DNA from: JBGAHD01 sp044226395
GTDB taxonomy: Bacteria > Pseudomonadota > Gammaproteobacteria > Xanthomonadales > Ahniellaceae
DNA length: 64,000 bases
Direction: 5' to 3'
Assembly: GCA_044226395.1 (NCBI GenBank)
Contig: JBGAHD010000002.1
Location: 496,001-560,000, forward strand
Shown: positions 24,231-33,988 of the stretch, in pieces
How positions within the stretch are numbered: the first letter of the stretch is position 1
Layout of the letters: each line of letters begins with the position of its first letter
Position numbers and translations under genes: made by a program
Notes under the pieces: model-generated
Seen by the model: the letters and a program-made list of their open reading frames with translations, nothing else
Told to the model about the DNA's origin: nothing
Databases searched by the model: none

Positions 24231-25700
24231 ATGACAGCCGCCAGCGACAAACTTTCGGTCATCGAAAAAACAGGCTACGCGCTGGGTGATCTGGCGGCGA
24301 ATCTGATCTTCCAGACGCTGATCACGTATCTGGCGTTTTTCTACACCGATGTCTATGGCATCCCGGCCGGCTCGGCCGCGACCTTGATCTTCATCGTCGG
24401 CCTGCTCGGCGCCTTCGTGTTCACGCCCACGATCGGCCTGCTGGCCGATCGCACGCACACGCGCTGGGGCAAGTTCCGGCCGTGGGTGTTGTGGAGCGCC
24501 GTTCCGTTTGGCGCGTTGGCATTGGCGGCGTTCAGCACGCCGGACTTCGGGCCGAGCGGGAAGCTGGCCTATGCCTTCATGACGTATACGCTGCTAGTGC
24601 TGGTGTACGCGGCGAACAATCTGCCGTACTCGGCGTTGAGCGGCGTGCTCACGGGCTCGATGGCCGAGCGCAACAGCATGTCGTCGTTCCGCTTCGTGGC
24701 GGTGATGATCGCGCAGTTCGTGATCCAGGTGCTGCTGCTGCCCCTGGTGTTGATCCTGGGCAATGGCGACAAGGTGCACGGCTTCGAGCGCACCATGGCG
24801 ATCTTCGCGATCGCTGGCACCGTGTGTTTTCTGATTACCTTCTTCACCACGCGCGAGCGCATCGTGCCCGCGCCGGAACAGCGCACCAGCGTGATGCAGG
24901 ATCTCGCCGATCTGGCGCGCAATCGCCCGTGGGTGGTGATGCTGAGCCTGACGATCCTGGTGTTCATCAACCTCGCGCTCAAGGGCGGCACCTACGTTTA
25001 CTACTTCAAGTACTACTTGGATGAGCCGACGCTCGCGGCGTTTCTGGAAGGCATTGGCTTCAATGGCTTCATCGCGGGGCTCAATGGCCTGCTGACCAGC
25101 ATTGGCCTGACCGAATTCCAGTGGCCGCGCGATGCGCCGACCTCGGCTTTCAGTCTGTTCAATGCCGGCGGGATCATTTTCATGATCGTGGGCATTGGGT
25201 TTTCCAAGCCGCTGGCCGATCGCTTTGGCAAGCGCGATGTGTTCGGCGGCGCGCTGCTGATTTCAACGCTGTGCCTGCTGGTGTTCTATTTCTTCCCGCC
25301 GAACACGGCGGCGCCGGTGATGCTGGCCTATGTGCTGCACGGGTTCTTCTACGGCATCACCATTCCGCTGCTGTGGGCGATGATCGCCGACGTCGCCGAC
25401 TACTCCGAATGGAAGAACCATCGGCGCGCGACGGCCATCGTGTTCTCGGCGATGTTGTGCGGCTTGAAGATTGGGCTGAGCGTCGGTGGCGCGCTGGTAG
25501 CGGCGATTCTCGCGCATTACGGCTATGTCGCCGGCGCGGACACGCAACCCGCCGAAGCCGTGCAGGGCATTCGCCTGGCGATCAGCGTGTATTGCTCCAT
25601 CCCCTTCCTGGTGGGCGTGGGGCTGCTGTTCTTCTACGACATCAACAAGGGCCTGGAGCGGCGCATCGAGCAGGAGCTCGCGGCGCGGCGCGCGGCATGA
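24231..25700 (+). CDS. GPH-family sugar:cation symporter (xyloside/xylose transporter)
   Basis: A 489-residue inner-membrane protein with about twelve hydrophobic helices of the glycoside-pentoside-hexuronide:cation symporter family. The N-terminal KTGYALGDLAANLIFQ is the classic GPH opening, and PTIGLLADRTHTRWGKFRPW carries the charged loop that follows. IADVADYSEWKNHRRATA late in the protein also matches. The cytoplasmic C-terminus is short. It starts at ATG 24231 without a strong ribosome binding site, 92 bases after the receptor, beyond a hairpin. The GH43 gene follows after 3 bases and an aldose 1-epimerase after that. Together they suggest import of xylobiose-like or arabinosyl-xylo-oligosaccharides for intracellular cleavage. 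Confidence 0.9.
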   Translation: MTAASDKLSVIEKTGYALGDLAANLIFQTLITYLAFFYTDVYGIPAGSAATLIFIVGLLGAFVFTPTIGLLADRTHTRWGKFRPWVLWSAVPFGALALAAFSTPDFGPSGKLAYAFMTYTLLVLVYAANNLPYSALSGVLTGSMAERNSMSSFRFVAVMIAQFVIQVLLLPLVLILGNGDKVHGFERTMAIFAIAGTVCFLITFFTTRERIVPAPEQRTSVMQDLADLARNRPWVVMLSLTILVFINLALKGGTYVYYFKYYLDEPTLAAFLEGIGFNGFIAGLNGLLTSIGLTEFQWPRDAPTSAFSLFNAGGIIFMIVGIGFSKPLADRFGKRDVFGGALLISTLCLLVFYFFPPNTAAPVMLAYVLHGFFYGITIPLLWAMIADVADYSEWKNHRRATAIVFSAMLCGLKIGLSVGGALVAAILAHYGYVAGADTQPAEAVQGIRLAISVYCSIPFLVGVGLLFFYDINKGLERRIEQELAARRAA

Positions 25701-25703
25701 GCC

Positions 25704-26723
25704 ATGGCTGACGAGATCGATCCGCAAGTCCTGGCCGCGTTGGCGGCCAAGGCGATATCGCCACCGCTGGTGCGCGAGATCTACACCGCCGACCCTTCGG
25801 CGCATGTGTTCGAGGGCAAGCTGTACATCTATCCCTCGCACGACATCGAAGGCGGCGTGCCGTTCAACGACGACGGCGATCACTTCTGCATGGAGGACTA
25901 TCACGTCTTCCGCATGGACGCGCCCGACGCGCCCGCGATCGATGGTGGACTGGCCCTGCACATTCGCGACGTGCCCTGGGCCGAGCGCCAGATGTGGGCG
26001 CCCGATGCGGCGTGCAAGGACGGTCGCTATTACTTGTATTTTCCGGCCAAGGCGCGCGATGGCTTGTTTCGCATCGGCGTGGCGGTGTCGGATAAACCGG
26101 AAGGTCCGTTCCAGGCCGAGCCCGAGCCGATAGCGGGCAGCTATTCCATCGATCCGGCGGTGTTCGCCGATGCCGATGGCGCGCACTACATGTATTTCGG
26201 CGGTCTTTGGGGCGGGCAGCTGCAGAAGTATCGCGACAATCGCTACGACGCCGCGCACGTCGAGCCCGCCGACCACGAGCCCGCGCTCGGTCCGCGCGTG
26301 GCGCGACTGACACCGGATCTGCGCCAGTTCGCGCACGCGCCGGGCGAGGTCGCGATCCTCGACGAACACGGTATCCCGCTGCGCGCCGGCGATCACGCGC
26401 GTCGTTATTTCGAGGCGCCGTGGATGCATGTGCGCGAGGGTCGTTACTACTTGTCGTGGTCGACCGGCAACACGCATCTGCTGTGCTACGCGATCGGCGA
26501 CAATCCGTATGGCCCGTTCACGTGGGCCGGAAATATTCTGTTGCCGGTGGTGGGTTGGACCACGCATCACTCGATCTGCGAGTTCGCGGGCAAGTCGTGG
26601 CTGTTCTATCACGACTCGATGTTGTCCGGCGGCGTGACCCATTTGCGGTCGATCAAGATGACCGAGCTGCGCTATGACGCGCGGGGTCGGATCATCACGA
26701 TCGATCCTTACGCGGGGCGCTGA
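25704..26723 (+). CDS. Cytoplasmic GH43 beta-xylosidase / arabinofuranosidase
   Basis: A 339-residue GH43 enzyme with no signal peptide, so cytoplasmic. The three catalytic positions are Asp30 (YTADPSAH), Asp150 (SIDPAVF) and Glu237 (YFEAPWMH). There is no C-terminal sandwich domain, in contrast to the exported GH43 at 10456. It starts 3 bases after the symporter stop, so the two are co-translated or nearly so. It probably hydrolyses imported xylo-oligosaccharides or arabinoxylo-oligosaccharides to monomers for XylA. Family members with this short form include bifunctional enzymes. Confidence 0.92.
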   Translation: MADEIDPQVLAALAAKAISPPLVREIYTADPSAHVFEGKLYIYPSHDIEGGVPFNDDGDHFCMEDYHVFRMDAPDAPAIDGGLALHIRDVPWAERQMWAPDAACKDGRYYLYFPAKARDGLFRIGVAVSDKPEGPFQAEPEPIAGSYSIDPAVFADADGAHYMYFGGLWGGQLQKYRDNRYDAAHVEPADHEPALGPRVARLTPDLRQFAHAPGEVAILDEHGIPLRAGDHARRYFEAPWMHVREGRYYLSWSTGNTHLLCYAIGDNPYGPFTWAGNILLPVVGWTTHHSICEFAGKSWLFYHDSMLSGGVTHLRSIKMTELRYDARGRIITIDPYAGR

Positions 26724-26737
26724 GTCGCGCGCCACGC

Positions 26738-27556
26738 ATGGGCATGATCGACGCCGCGCTGCGGCCGCTGTCGCCGGGACCCTTGCATCGCATCGCGCGC
26801 GGCGGCCTGGTCGTCGAGATCGCGCCAAGCGCGGGCGGTCGCGTGGCGCAGATCACGCACGAGGGGCAAGCGTGGTTGCAAGCGCACGACGAGGCGCACG
26901 CGGGCGCGATTGCCTGGGGCAGTTATCCGATGCTGCCGTGGGCGGGTCGCTTGCGTCATGGGTCCTTCGTGTTCGACGCGCGCGAGTATCGCCTGCCGAT
27001 CAATCTGGGCGCGCATGCGATTCATGGCCTCGGTTTCACCCTGCCCTGGCACGTCGAGACGCACACGCAGGACGAGATCGTGCTCACGCTCGCCCTGCCC
27101 GCGGACGAGCGCTGGCCCTTCGGCGGTCATGCGCGTCAGCATCTGGTGGCGCGTCGCGATCAGTTGATCATGGGTCTGTCGATCACGGCCGACGCGCATG
27201 CGATGCCGGTGGTGATCGGCTGGCATCCGTGGTTGCGCAAGCCCGAGCGCGTGACGTTCACGCCCGAAGCGATGTATCCGCGCGACGCCGAAGGCATCGC
27301 CACGCCCCTTCCCGGCGCGCCGACGCCACCGCCCTGGGACGATTGCTTCGTCCATCGCGAGCCGGTGCTGATCGAACGCGCCGGTCGCGCGCTGCGGCTG
27401 AGTTCGGACTGCGCGCACTGGGTGGTGTTCGATGCATTGCCCGAAGTCTCGTGCTTCGAACCGCAGACCGGTCCGCCCGATGCCTTCAATCACGAGCCAC
27501 CGGTGCTGCGTCGGGGACAGACGCGTTCGGCGTGGTTTTCGTGGGAATGGCTTTGA
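26738..27556 (+). CDS. Aldose 1-epimerase (mutarotase) family protein
   Basis: A 272-residue galactose-mutarotase-like beta-sandwich. The likely catalytic histidines are in NLGAHAIHGLGF and IGWHPWLRK, and the general base Glu is in SCFEPQTGPPDAFN. It should interconvert the alpha and beta anomers of a pentose or hexose, speeding delivery of the correct anomer of xylose to XylA. Start at ATG 26738; an ATG six bases downstream is an alternative. It lies 14 bases after the GH43 gene and is the last gene of the symporter operon. Confidence 0.87.
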   Translation: MGMIDAALRPLSPGPLHRIARGGLVVEIAPSAGGRVAQITHEGQAWLQAHDEAHAGAIAWGSYPMLPWAGRLRHGSFVFDAREYRLPINLGAHAIHGLGFTLPWHVETHTQDEIVLTLALPADERWPFGGHARQHLVARRDQLIMGLSITADAHAMPVVIGWHPWLRKPERVTFTPEAMYPRDAEGIATPLPGAPTPPPWDDCFVHREPVLIERAGRALRLSSDCAHWVVFDALPEVSCFEPQTGPPDAFNHEPPVLRRGQTRSAWFSWEWL

Positions 27557-27655
27557 GTCGCGTCTGAGCGCATCGCCTCGCCGCGCGGCACGATAAAACT
27601 CGCGCGCGCTTCCAAGAAAATTCACTAGTTTGGACGAGTTCGCCATGCGACCATC

Positions 27656-27669
27656 GGCGGATTCGAATC
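27656..27669. promoter_or_regulatory. Perfect 14-bp palindrome upstream of the DUF11 protein
   Basis: CGGATTCGAATCCG is its own reverse complement and lies 84 bases before the start of the 1963-residue secreted protein. It might be an operator. It does not match the xyl-box. No other copy was noticed in the window. Confidence 0.3.
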
Positions 27670-27753
27670 CGGTCCGCAGAACCGGGCTCGCTCCGTCGTC
27701 GGCAGGACGCCGCGCCGGAGTGTATTCATAGCGCAGGACGCTCAGGGGGCAAC

Positions 27754-30700
27754 ATGAAACGCATGGGGGCCACGGCGATTCTCGCCGTGCTTTTGGCTTT
27801 TGGCGTGACCGCGAACGCGGAAGACACGCTCGACGGAATCACCGATTCCTCCGCTTCCACCCGACTCACGCCGCAGGAATTGACCATGCGGCGCGCCGGC
27901 GACACGCAGATCGATCTGCGCCAGTTGCCGCTGTCTCCCCCCAAGCGCCAATGGCGCGAAGAGCGCGAACCGCCGCCGTATACGCCGCGCGAGCTGCCCG
28001 GCGGCCCCGAGCCGCAACCGCTGTCCCTGCCGCGCGTCGCCGCGCCGGCGCCGTCGCCGAGCGCGAACTTCGCGGGTTTGGATTTTCTCAACTGGGGCGC
28101 GGGTCGTCCGCCCGATACGGTCGGCGATGTTGGTCCGACCTATTTCATCCAGGCGGTGAACAGTTCGGTCGGCATCTATCGCAAGAGCGATGGCGTGCGC
28201 CTGGCCGCGTTCACCTTCAATACCCTGATGAGCCAAGGCGCCTTCGGCAATTTGTGCGATACGAATAACTTTGGCGATCCGGTCGTGTTGTACGACACGA
28301 TGGAAGATCGTTGGGTCCTGACTGATTTCGCGTTCACGCTCGATGGCTCGAACAATGTCATCAATCCGCCGGGCGCGTTCCAATGCTTCGCCGTGTCCAA
28401 GACCGGCGACCCGCTCACGGGCGGCTGGAATTTCTACTCGCTGCAGCTGACCGACGCGCTCAACGACTATCCGAAGTTCGGCGTGTGGCCCGATGGCATC
28501 TACATGTCGGCGAACATGTTCGCGTTTCCCGCGGGCGGTTCGTTCCAGGGCACGCGCGTGTGGGCGTTCAACAAGGCGCAGATGTATGCCGGCGCGCCGA
28601 GCGTGCAGATCGTCACCTTCAATCCGCCGGGCGCGGAGTTCACCTTGCTGCCGGCCAATGCGCGATTGCAGACCGGCACGCCGCCAGCCGGCGCGCCGAA
28701 TTACTTCAGCGTGGTGTGGCAGTTCACCAACGCGATCTCGGTGTACAAGTTCCATGTCGATTGGGATCGCGTGTCGCTGAGCAGCTTCACCGGTCCGTTC
28801 ACGGCGCTGGCGCCGGCGTCGTGGGCTTCGCCGCCATCGACGGTGCCCGCGCAGAGCGGCACGGCGATCGATACGCTGCCAATCCGCCTGATGATGCAAA
28901 ACCAGTACACCAATATCAGTGGCGTGGAATCGCTGTGGAACGTGCACACGGTGCGCCATCCCACGACCACGGGCGTTTCCTCGGTGCGCTACTACCAGGT
29001 GACGGTCACCGGCGGCGCGGTCGCGGCGACCACCACGCAGGCCGCGACGCACGCGCCCGACACCACGATCCATCGCATGATTCCCTCGCTCGCGGTCAAT
29101 CGCGCGGGCGATATGGCGCTGATGTATTCGGCGACCAATTCGACCATGTTCCCGGCGATCCGCTATGTCGGTCGCCTGGCCACGGATCCGCTCGATACCT
29201 TGCCGCAGACCGAGACCTCGTTGATCGAAGGCACGGGCTCGCAGAACACCAGTTCGCGCTGGGGCGACTACGCGGCGATGACGCTCGATCCCGATGGCTG
29301 CACCTTCTGGATGACCAGCGAGTACTACGCCGCCGTCGGCGGTGACTGGCAGACGCGCATCGGTTCGTTCCGCTTCCCCTCGTGCGTGTCGGTGGGCAAT
29401 GGCGCGCTGTCGGGCACGATCACCGCGACCGCGGGCGGCGCGCCGATCGCCAATGCCACGGTGCGCCTGGGTTCGCGCACGACCACGACCAATGGCGCCG
29501 GCCAATACAGCTTCGCCACGCTGCCGGCTGGCACGTATCCGACCTTGAGCGTCAGCGCCAATGGCTTTGTCGGCGCGTCGACGGTGTCGGTGCCGGTCGC
29601 TGAAAGCGCGACGACCACGCGCGACTTCGCGCTCGACGGCTCGTCCGCGAACGCTTGCCTGGTCGACACCACGACCACCGATTTCCAGACAGGCGTGGGC
29701 AGCAACATCGATCTAGCCACGTCGCCGGACAACGTGATCCTGTTGAACGCGCCCAGCATCAATCAACAGAACAGCACGCTGGGCACCAGCGGCGTGGGCG
29801 TGACGATCACGACGTGGGGCGGACAGACCTTCACGCCGTCGGTGACCGGTCAGATGACGCGCGCCGACATCAGCATGTTCTGCTCGGGCTGCACGGGCAC
29901 CACGCCGAATCTGACCTTGAGCCTGCGCGCGACCTCGGGCGGCCTGCCGACAGGCGCCGATCTCGCCAGCGCCACGATCGCGGGGTTCAGTGCCGGCTCG
30001 ACGACGTCGCTGACCGCGACGTTCTCGCCCGCGCCGACCCTGACCGCCGGCACGCAGTACGCGCTGGTCATTCGTCCGACCGCCAATCCTTCGCCGGGCA
30101 CGTATGCGCTGACGCGCAGCGGCACGGCGACCACTGGTGCGGATGTCTATGCCGGTGGCACGCGTGTCAGCGGCGCCACCAGCGGCACGGTGTGGTCGAT
30201 CCCGCTGACCGGTGGCATCAACACCGACACGGGCTTCAAGATTTATGTGCAGACGGGCTTCGCGGCCTCGGGTCAGTTGACCTCGGGCCTCAAGGACGCC
30301 AATCCGCCGAGCGGCGATGCGCCGGGCTGGGCGTCGCTGGCGTGGAACGCGACGGTGCCGGGCTCGACCACGCTGCGCTTCCAGGCGGCGGCGGCCAATT
30401 CCGTCGACGGGCCGTTCAACTTCGTCGGTCCCGATGGCACGGCGGGCACGTTCTTCACGTCGGGCGCGTCGCTCACGCAGTTCAACGGCAATCGCTATCT
30501 GAAGTACAAGGCGCTGCTGACGACGTCGGATTCCGCCGTCACGCCTTCGCTCGCGGATGTCACGACCTGCTACGCCGCGCTGACGCCGCCGGAGCTGTCG
30601 CTGAGCAAGAGCGACGGTGATGTCTCGGTGAGTCCGGGCGGCACGGTCGCCTACACCTTGAGCTACGCGAACAACGGCGGTCAGATCGCGTCGGGCGTGG

Positions 30701-33645
30701 TGATCACCGAACAAGTGCCGGCGAACGCGACGTTCAATGCGGGCGCGAGCACGGCCGGCTGGAGTTGCACGCCGAACAACAACGCCGGCGCGACCTGCAC
30801 GCTATCGGTGCCCAATGTCATTGGCGCGGGTTCGGGCACGGCGACCTTCGCCGTGACCGCGGTCAATCCGGTCGCGACCGGCGTGACGCAGCTGAGCAAC
30901 ACCGCGAGCATCGCCAACGATGGCACGCACGGCGCCGATCCGGTGCCGGGCAACAACAGCGCCAGCGACACCACGCCGATCGATGCCGCGCCCGACCTGA
31001 GTCTGAGCAAGAGCGATGGCGGCGCGTCGATCGCGCCCGGCGGCACGGTGACCTACACGCTGACGTTCGCCAACGACGGCAATCAGGACGCGACTGGCGT
31101 GGTCCTCGCTGAAACCGTGCCGGCCAACACCAGCTTCAACGCGGGCGCGAGCAGCGCCGGTTGGACTTGCGCGCCGAACAACAACGCGGGCGCCACGTGC
31201 TCGCTCGCGATTGGCGCGCTCGCGGCGTCGGCCAATGGCACGCGCGCGTTCGCGGTGACGGTGATCAACCCGGTCGCGGCCGGCGTCACGCAGATCACCA
31301 ACAACGCGATGATCGCCGATGACGCCGCCAATGGCGGCGATCCCACGCCCGGCAACAACACGGCTGGCGACACGACGCCGGTCAACGCCACGCCCGATCT
31401 GAGCTTGACCAAGAGCGACGGCGGCGCTTCGACCACGCCTGGCGGCACGGTGATCTACACCTTGAGCTTCGGTAACGCGGGCAATCAAGGCGCGACCGGC
31501 GTGACCCTGACCGAAACCGTGCCGGCCGAATCCACGTTCAATGCCGGCGCCAGCAGTGGCGGTTGGACTTGCGCGCCCAACGGCAATGCCGGCTCGACCT
31601 GCACGCGCGCGATCGGCGCGCTCGCGGCCGGGGCCAATGGCAACGCGCTGTTCGCGGTGACGGTCAACAGCCCGGTCAGTGGCGGCGTGACGCAGCTCAG
31701 CAATACCGCGTCGATCGCCGACGACGGCGCCAATGGCGCCGATCCGACGCCCGCCAACAACACGGGCAGCGACACCACGCCGATCACGGCCACGGCCGAT
31801 CTGTCGGTGACGCTCACGGGGACGCCCGATCCGGTGATCGCGGGCAATGCGATCACGTACACCTTGAGCGTGAACAACGCCGGTCCGTCGACGGCGACGA
31901 CGGTGAGTGTCACCCAGCAATTGCCCGCCAACGCTACCTTCGTCTCGCTGGCGGCGCCGGGAGGCTGGAGCTGCACGACACCCGCGGTGGGCAGCATGGG
32001 CTCGGTGACCTGCACGAATCCGAGCTTGGCGATCGGCAGCGCGAGCTTCACCGCGGTGGCGCGCGTAAATCCCGAAACCACCGGGATCCAGTCCGTCAGC
32101 TCCGCCAATGTGAGTTCGACGACCAGCGACTCGAATACGGGCAACAACGCGATCGCGACGAATGTATCCGTGATCCGAGCGGCCGATCTCTCGGTGACGA
32201 TCTCCGACTCGCCCGATCCCGTCACGCAGAACGGCGCGATCACCTACGCCATCCAAGTCGTCAATGCCGGCCCCAGTACCGCGTCCTCGGTGAGGTGGAC
32301 TGCCACCACCGCGCCCGGCACCACGTTCACCTCGTTGAGCACAGCGGGCGACTGGGTCTGCTCCACGCCCGCGGTGGGCGCGAGCGGCGTGGTCACGTGC
32401 GCGCGAGGGATCTTCGGCGTGCCGGCAACGGAGAACTTCACTCTGGTGACCACGGTCAACGGCGCCTTGACCGGTGGCACGGTGATCACGCAGCCCATCA
32501 GCGTGACCCAATTCGGGACAGATCCAGTCCCGGGCAACGACACGGCGTCGACGACGACCACCGTGTCCGGCGCGCCAACGATCAGCGTGTTGTCCCCGGT
32601 CAGCACCAACGAGGACACCGTCTCGATCCCGGTCCCGATCACGATCAGCGATGCCGAGACACCACTGAACGCGTTGACCCTGACCGCGGCATCGAGCAAC
32701 CAATTGCTGGTGTCGGATACCAGTCTCGCCAATGGCCTGGGCGGCAGCGGCGGCAATCGCACGCTGACGATCACGCCGGAGGCCAATGCGTTCGGCACCA
32801 CGACGATCACGCTCTCGGTGACCGATGGCGATGCCAACACGACGAATGCCACGCTGTCGCTGACCGTGCACCCGATTAACGACGCGCCAACCTTCACGCT
32901 CGCTGGCAACCGCCAGCATCCGAGCGCGTCGACGGGCGCGCAGACGGTGCCGGGTTTCGCCACGGCGATCAGCGCGGGTCCGCCCAATGAGTCGGGCCAG
33001 ACCTTGTCCTTCGGCGTGTCCGAATCGGCCGACGCCAACAACGTCGTCAGCGGCGCGGCCATCGCCAGCAATGGCACGCTGACCTACACGCTCACCGGCG
33101 CCACTGGCACGGCGACGCTGCGCGCGACCCTGTTCGACAATGGCGGCACGACCAGTGGTGGCGTCGACACCAGCGCGCCGGCGAGCTTCAAGATCGTGGT
33201 CGGCGCGGGCGTGGATCTGACCACCCGCATCACCCGCACCCAGCCGCCCAATCTGCCGCTGACCAATCCGTCGAATGGCGGCGCGACCTTGGCCAACTAC
33301 GCGATCACGGTCACCAACAACGGCACGGTCGCGGTCAGCGGCGTGACCTTGAGCGTGCCCACGATCGCGGGTCTGACCGGCGTGCTGTGGACGTGCTCGG
33401 TGACCTCGGGCAGTTGCGTGCCGAGCAATGGCTCGGGCCTGCCCTCGGCGACGGTCAACCTCGGCGTCGGCGATATCGCGACCTTGCAAGCCAACGGCAC
33501 CATCAACACCGGCGCGACTTTCGTGCGCATCACCGCCGTGGCCACGACCACGGGCGCGGTGGTGGTGTTGAACCCCGATGACGATCGCGACGATCTGTTC
33601 GAGCCGGTCGCGACCGACGGCGTGTTCGCCGACGAGTTCGAGTAA
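27754..33645 (+). CDS. Large secreted DUF11-repeat protein with C-terminal FE motif
   Basis: A 1963-residue exported protein. Signal peptide residues 1-22 end at TANA. Residues about 100-540 form a repeat-rich, propeller-like region (PPDTVGDVGPTYFIQAVN; SRWGDYAAMTLDPDGC). A carboxypeptidase-regulatory-like domain follows at about 550-625 (GGAPIANATVRLG), then an adhesive beta-sandwich region. Five DUF11 repeats run from about 948 to 1608; the first three are near-identical and begin with LSLSKSDG or LSLTKSDG. A cadherin-like domain (STNEDTVSIPVPI), a SADANNVV module and a last DUF11-like domain complete it. The last seven residues are VFADEFE. Start at ATG 27754 after AGGGGG. It is probably a surface or matrix protein; its function is not evident. 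Confidence 0.88.
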   Translation: MKRMGATAILAVLLAFGVTANAEDTLDGITDSSASTRLTPQELTMRRAGDTQIDLRQLPLSPPKRQWREEREPPPYTPRELPGGPEPQPLSLPRVAAPAPSPSANFAGLDFLNWGAGRPPDTVGDVGPTYFIQAVNSSVGIYRKSDGVRLAAFTFNTLMSQGAFGNLCDTNNFGDPVVLYDTMEDRWVLTDFAFTLDGSNNVINPPGAFQCFAVSKTGDPLTGGWNFYSLQLTDALNDYPKFGVWPDGIYMSANMFAFPAGGSFQGTRVWAFNKAQMYAGAPSVQIVTFNPPGAEFTLLPANARLQTGTPPAGAPNYFSVVWQFTNAISVYKFHVDWDRVSLSSFTGPFTALAPASWASPPSTVPAQSGTAIDTLPIRLMMQNQYTNISGVESLWNVHTVRHPTTTGVSSVRYYQVTVTGGAVAATTTQAATHAPDTTIHRMIPSLAVNRAGDMALMYSATNSTMFPAIRYVGRLATDPLDTLPQTETSLIEGTGSQNTSSRWGDYAAMTLDPDGCTFWMTSEYYAAVGGDWQTRIGSFRFPSCVSVGNGALSGTITATAGGAPIANATVRLGSRTTTTNGAGQYSFATLPAGTYPTLSVSANGFVGASTVSVPVAESATTTRDFALDGSSANACLVDTTTTDFQTGVGSNIDLATSPDNVILLNAPSINQQNSTLGTSGVGVTITTWGGQTFTPSVTGQMTRADISMFCSGCTGTTPNLTLSLRATSGGLPTGADLASATIAGFSAGSTTSLTATFSPAPTLTAGTQYALVIRPTANPSPGTYALTRSGTATTGADVYAGGTRVSGATSGTVWSIPLTGGINTDTGFKIYVQTGFAASGQLTSGLKDANPPSGDAPGWASLAWNATVPGSTTLRFQAAAANSVDGPFNFVGPDGTAGTFFTSGASLTQFNGNRYLKYKALLTTSDSAVTPSLADVTTCYAALTPPELSLSKSDGDVSVSPGGTVAYTLSYANNGGQIASGVVITEQVPANATFNAGASTAGWSCTPNNNAGATCTLSVPNVIGAGSGTATFAVTAVNPVATGVTQLSNTASIANDGTHGADPVPGNNSASDTTPIDAAPDLSLSKSDGGASIAPGGTVTYTLTFANDGNQDATGVVLAETVPANTSFNAGASSAGWTCAPNNNAGATCSLAIGALAASANGTRAFAVTVINPVAAGVTQITNNAMIADDAANGGDPTPGNNTAGDTTPVNATPDLSLTKSDGGASTTPGGTVIYTLSFGNAGNQGATGVTLTETVPAESTFNAGASSGGWTCAPNGNAGSTCTRAIGALAAGANGNALFAVTVNSPVSGGVTQLSNTASIADDGANGADPTPANNTGSDTTPITATADLSVTLTGTPDPVIAGNAITYTLSVNNAGPSTATTVSVTQQLPANATFVSLAAPGGWSCTTPAVGSMGSVTCTNPSLAIGSASFTAVARVNPETTGIQSVSSANVSSTTSDSNTGNNAIATNVSVIRAADLSVTISDSPDPVTQNGAITYAIQVVNAGPSTASSVRWTATTAPGTTFTSLSTAGDWVCSTPAVGASGVVTCARGIFGVPATENFTLVTTVNGALTGGTVITQPISVTQFGTDPVPGNDTASTTTTVSGAPTISVLSPVSTNEDTVSIPVPITISDAETPLNALTLTAASSNQLLVSDTSLANGLGGSGGNRTLTITPEANAFGTTTITLSVTDGDANTTNATLSLTVHPINDAPTFTLAGNRQHPSASTGAQTVPGFATAISAGPPNESGQTLSFGVSESADANNVVSGAAIASNGTLTYTLTGATGTATLRATLFDNGGTTSGGVDTSAPASFKIVVGAGVDLTTRITRTQPPNLPLTNPSNGGATLANYAITVTNNGTVAVSGVTLSVPTIAGLTGVLWTCSVTSGSCVPSNGSGLPSATVNLGVGDIATLQANGTINTGATFVRITAVATTTGAVVVLNPDDDRDDLFEPVATDGVFADEFE
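30592..31797 (+). repeat. Three tandem 402-bp DUF11 repeats
   Basis: The DLSLxKSDG repeat start recurs at exact 402-base intervals (Leu codons at 30595, 30997 and 31399), so three 134-codon units lie in tandem with high similarity. Two more divergent units begin at about 31801 and 32188, the latter spacing being 387. The exact spacing suggests recent duplication and potential for copy-number change by recombination. Confidence 0.85.
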
Positions 33646-33988
33646 ACCTCGGGTCAGGCGTCATATTAGGCCCCGGCGATGTAAATCGCCGGGGCCTTTG
33701 TTTTTGGTGTTCTGGAATTTCACGAACCGATGAGGGGTCGGTCGGCGATGCTATGCTCGCAACCGCGACGCGCGCGCCAGGGCCCAGCCTGACCGCGACT
33801 CGCGCCGATGAGGAACGGCGAATGATGGCGCGGCCATGACGGTCGCGAGGCAAGGGAAGGGAGATCCGCCACATGAATGTGATCGCGATGACACGGGCGA
33901 TGCGACATCATGGCGCGCGAGTGACACGCCCCGCGCGCCTTGCCGCGACCTCGCCCCCGATGCGTTCGCGAACACGGAACACCCGCGC
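33646..33988. other. Intergenic region before the ArnT-like gene (343 bp)
   Basis: Apart from the intrinsic terminator at 33668-33705 I see no gene here. The reading frame of the glycosyltransferase extends back to 33836, but that stretch encodes a polar Asp/Arg/Pro-rich segment unlike the family and precedes the membrane-protein start at 33989. The remaining sequence probably holds the promoter of the glycosyltransferase gene, though no convincing -35/-10 pair was identified. Confidence 0.5.
33668..33705 (+). terminator. Rho-independent terminator after the DUF11 protein
   Basis: AGGCCCCGGCGAT (33668-33680) and ATCGCCGGGGCCT (33685-33697) form a perfect 13-bp stem around a GTAA loop, followed by TTGTTTTT. 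It lies 22 bases after the stop codon and is the clearest intrinsic terminator in the window. Confidence 0.95.

Noticed and set aside
27656..27680. tRNA T-arm-like sequence GATTCGAATCC
   Set aside because: No acceptor, D-arm or anticodon pairing exists around it. The resemblance comes from a 14-bp palindrome.
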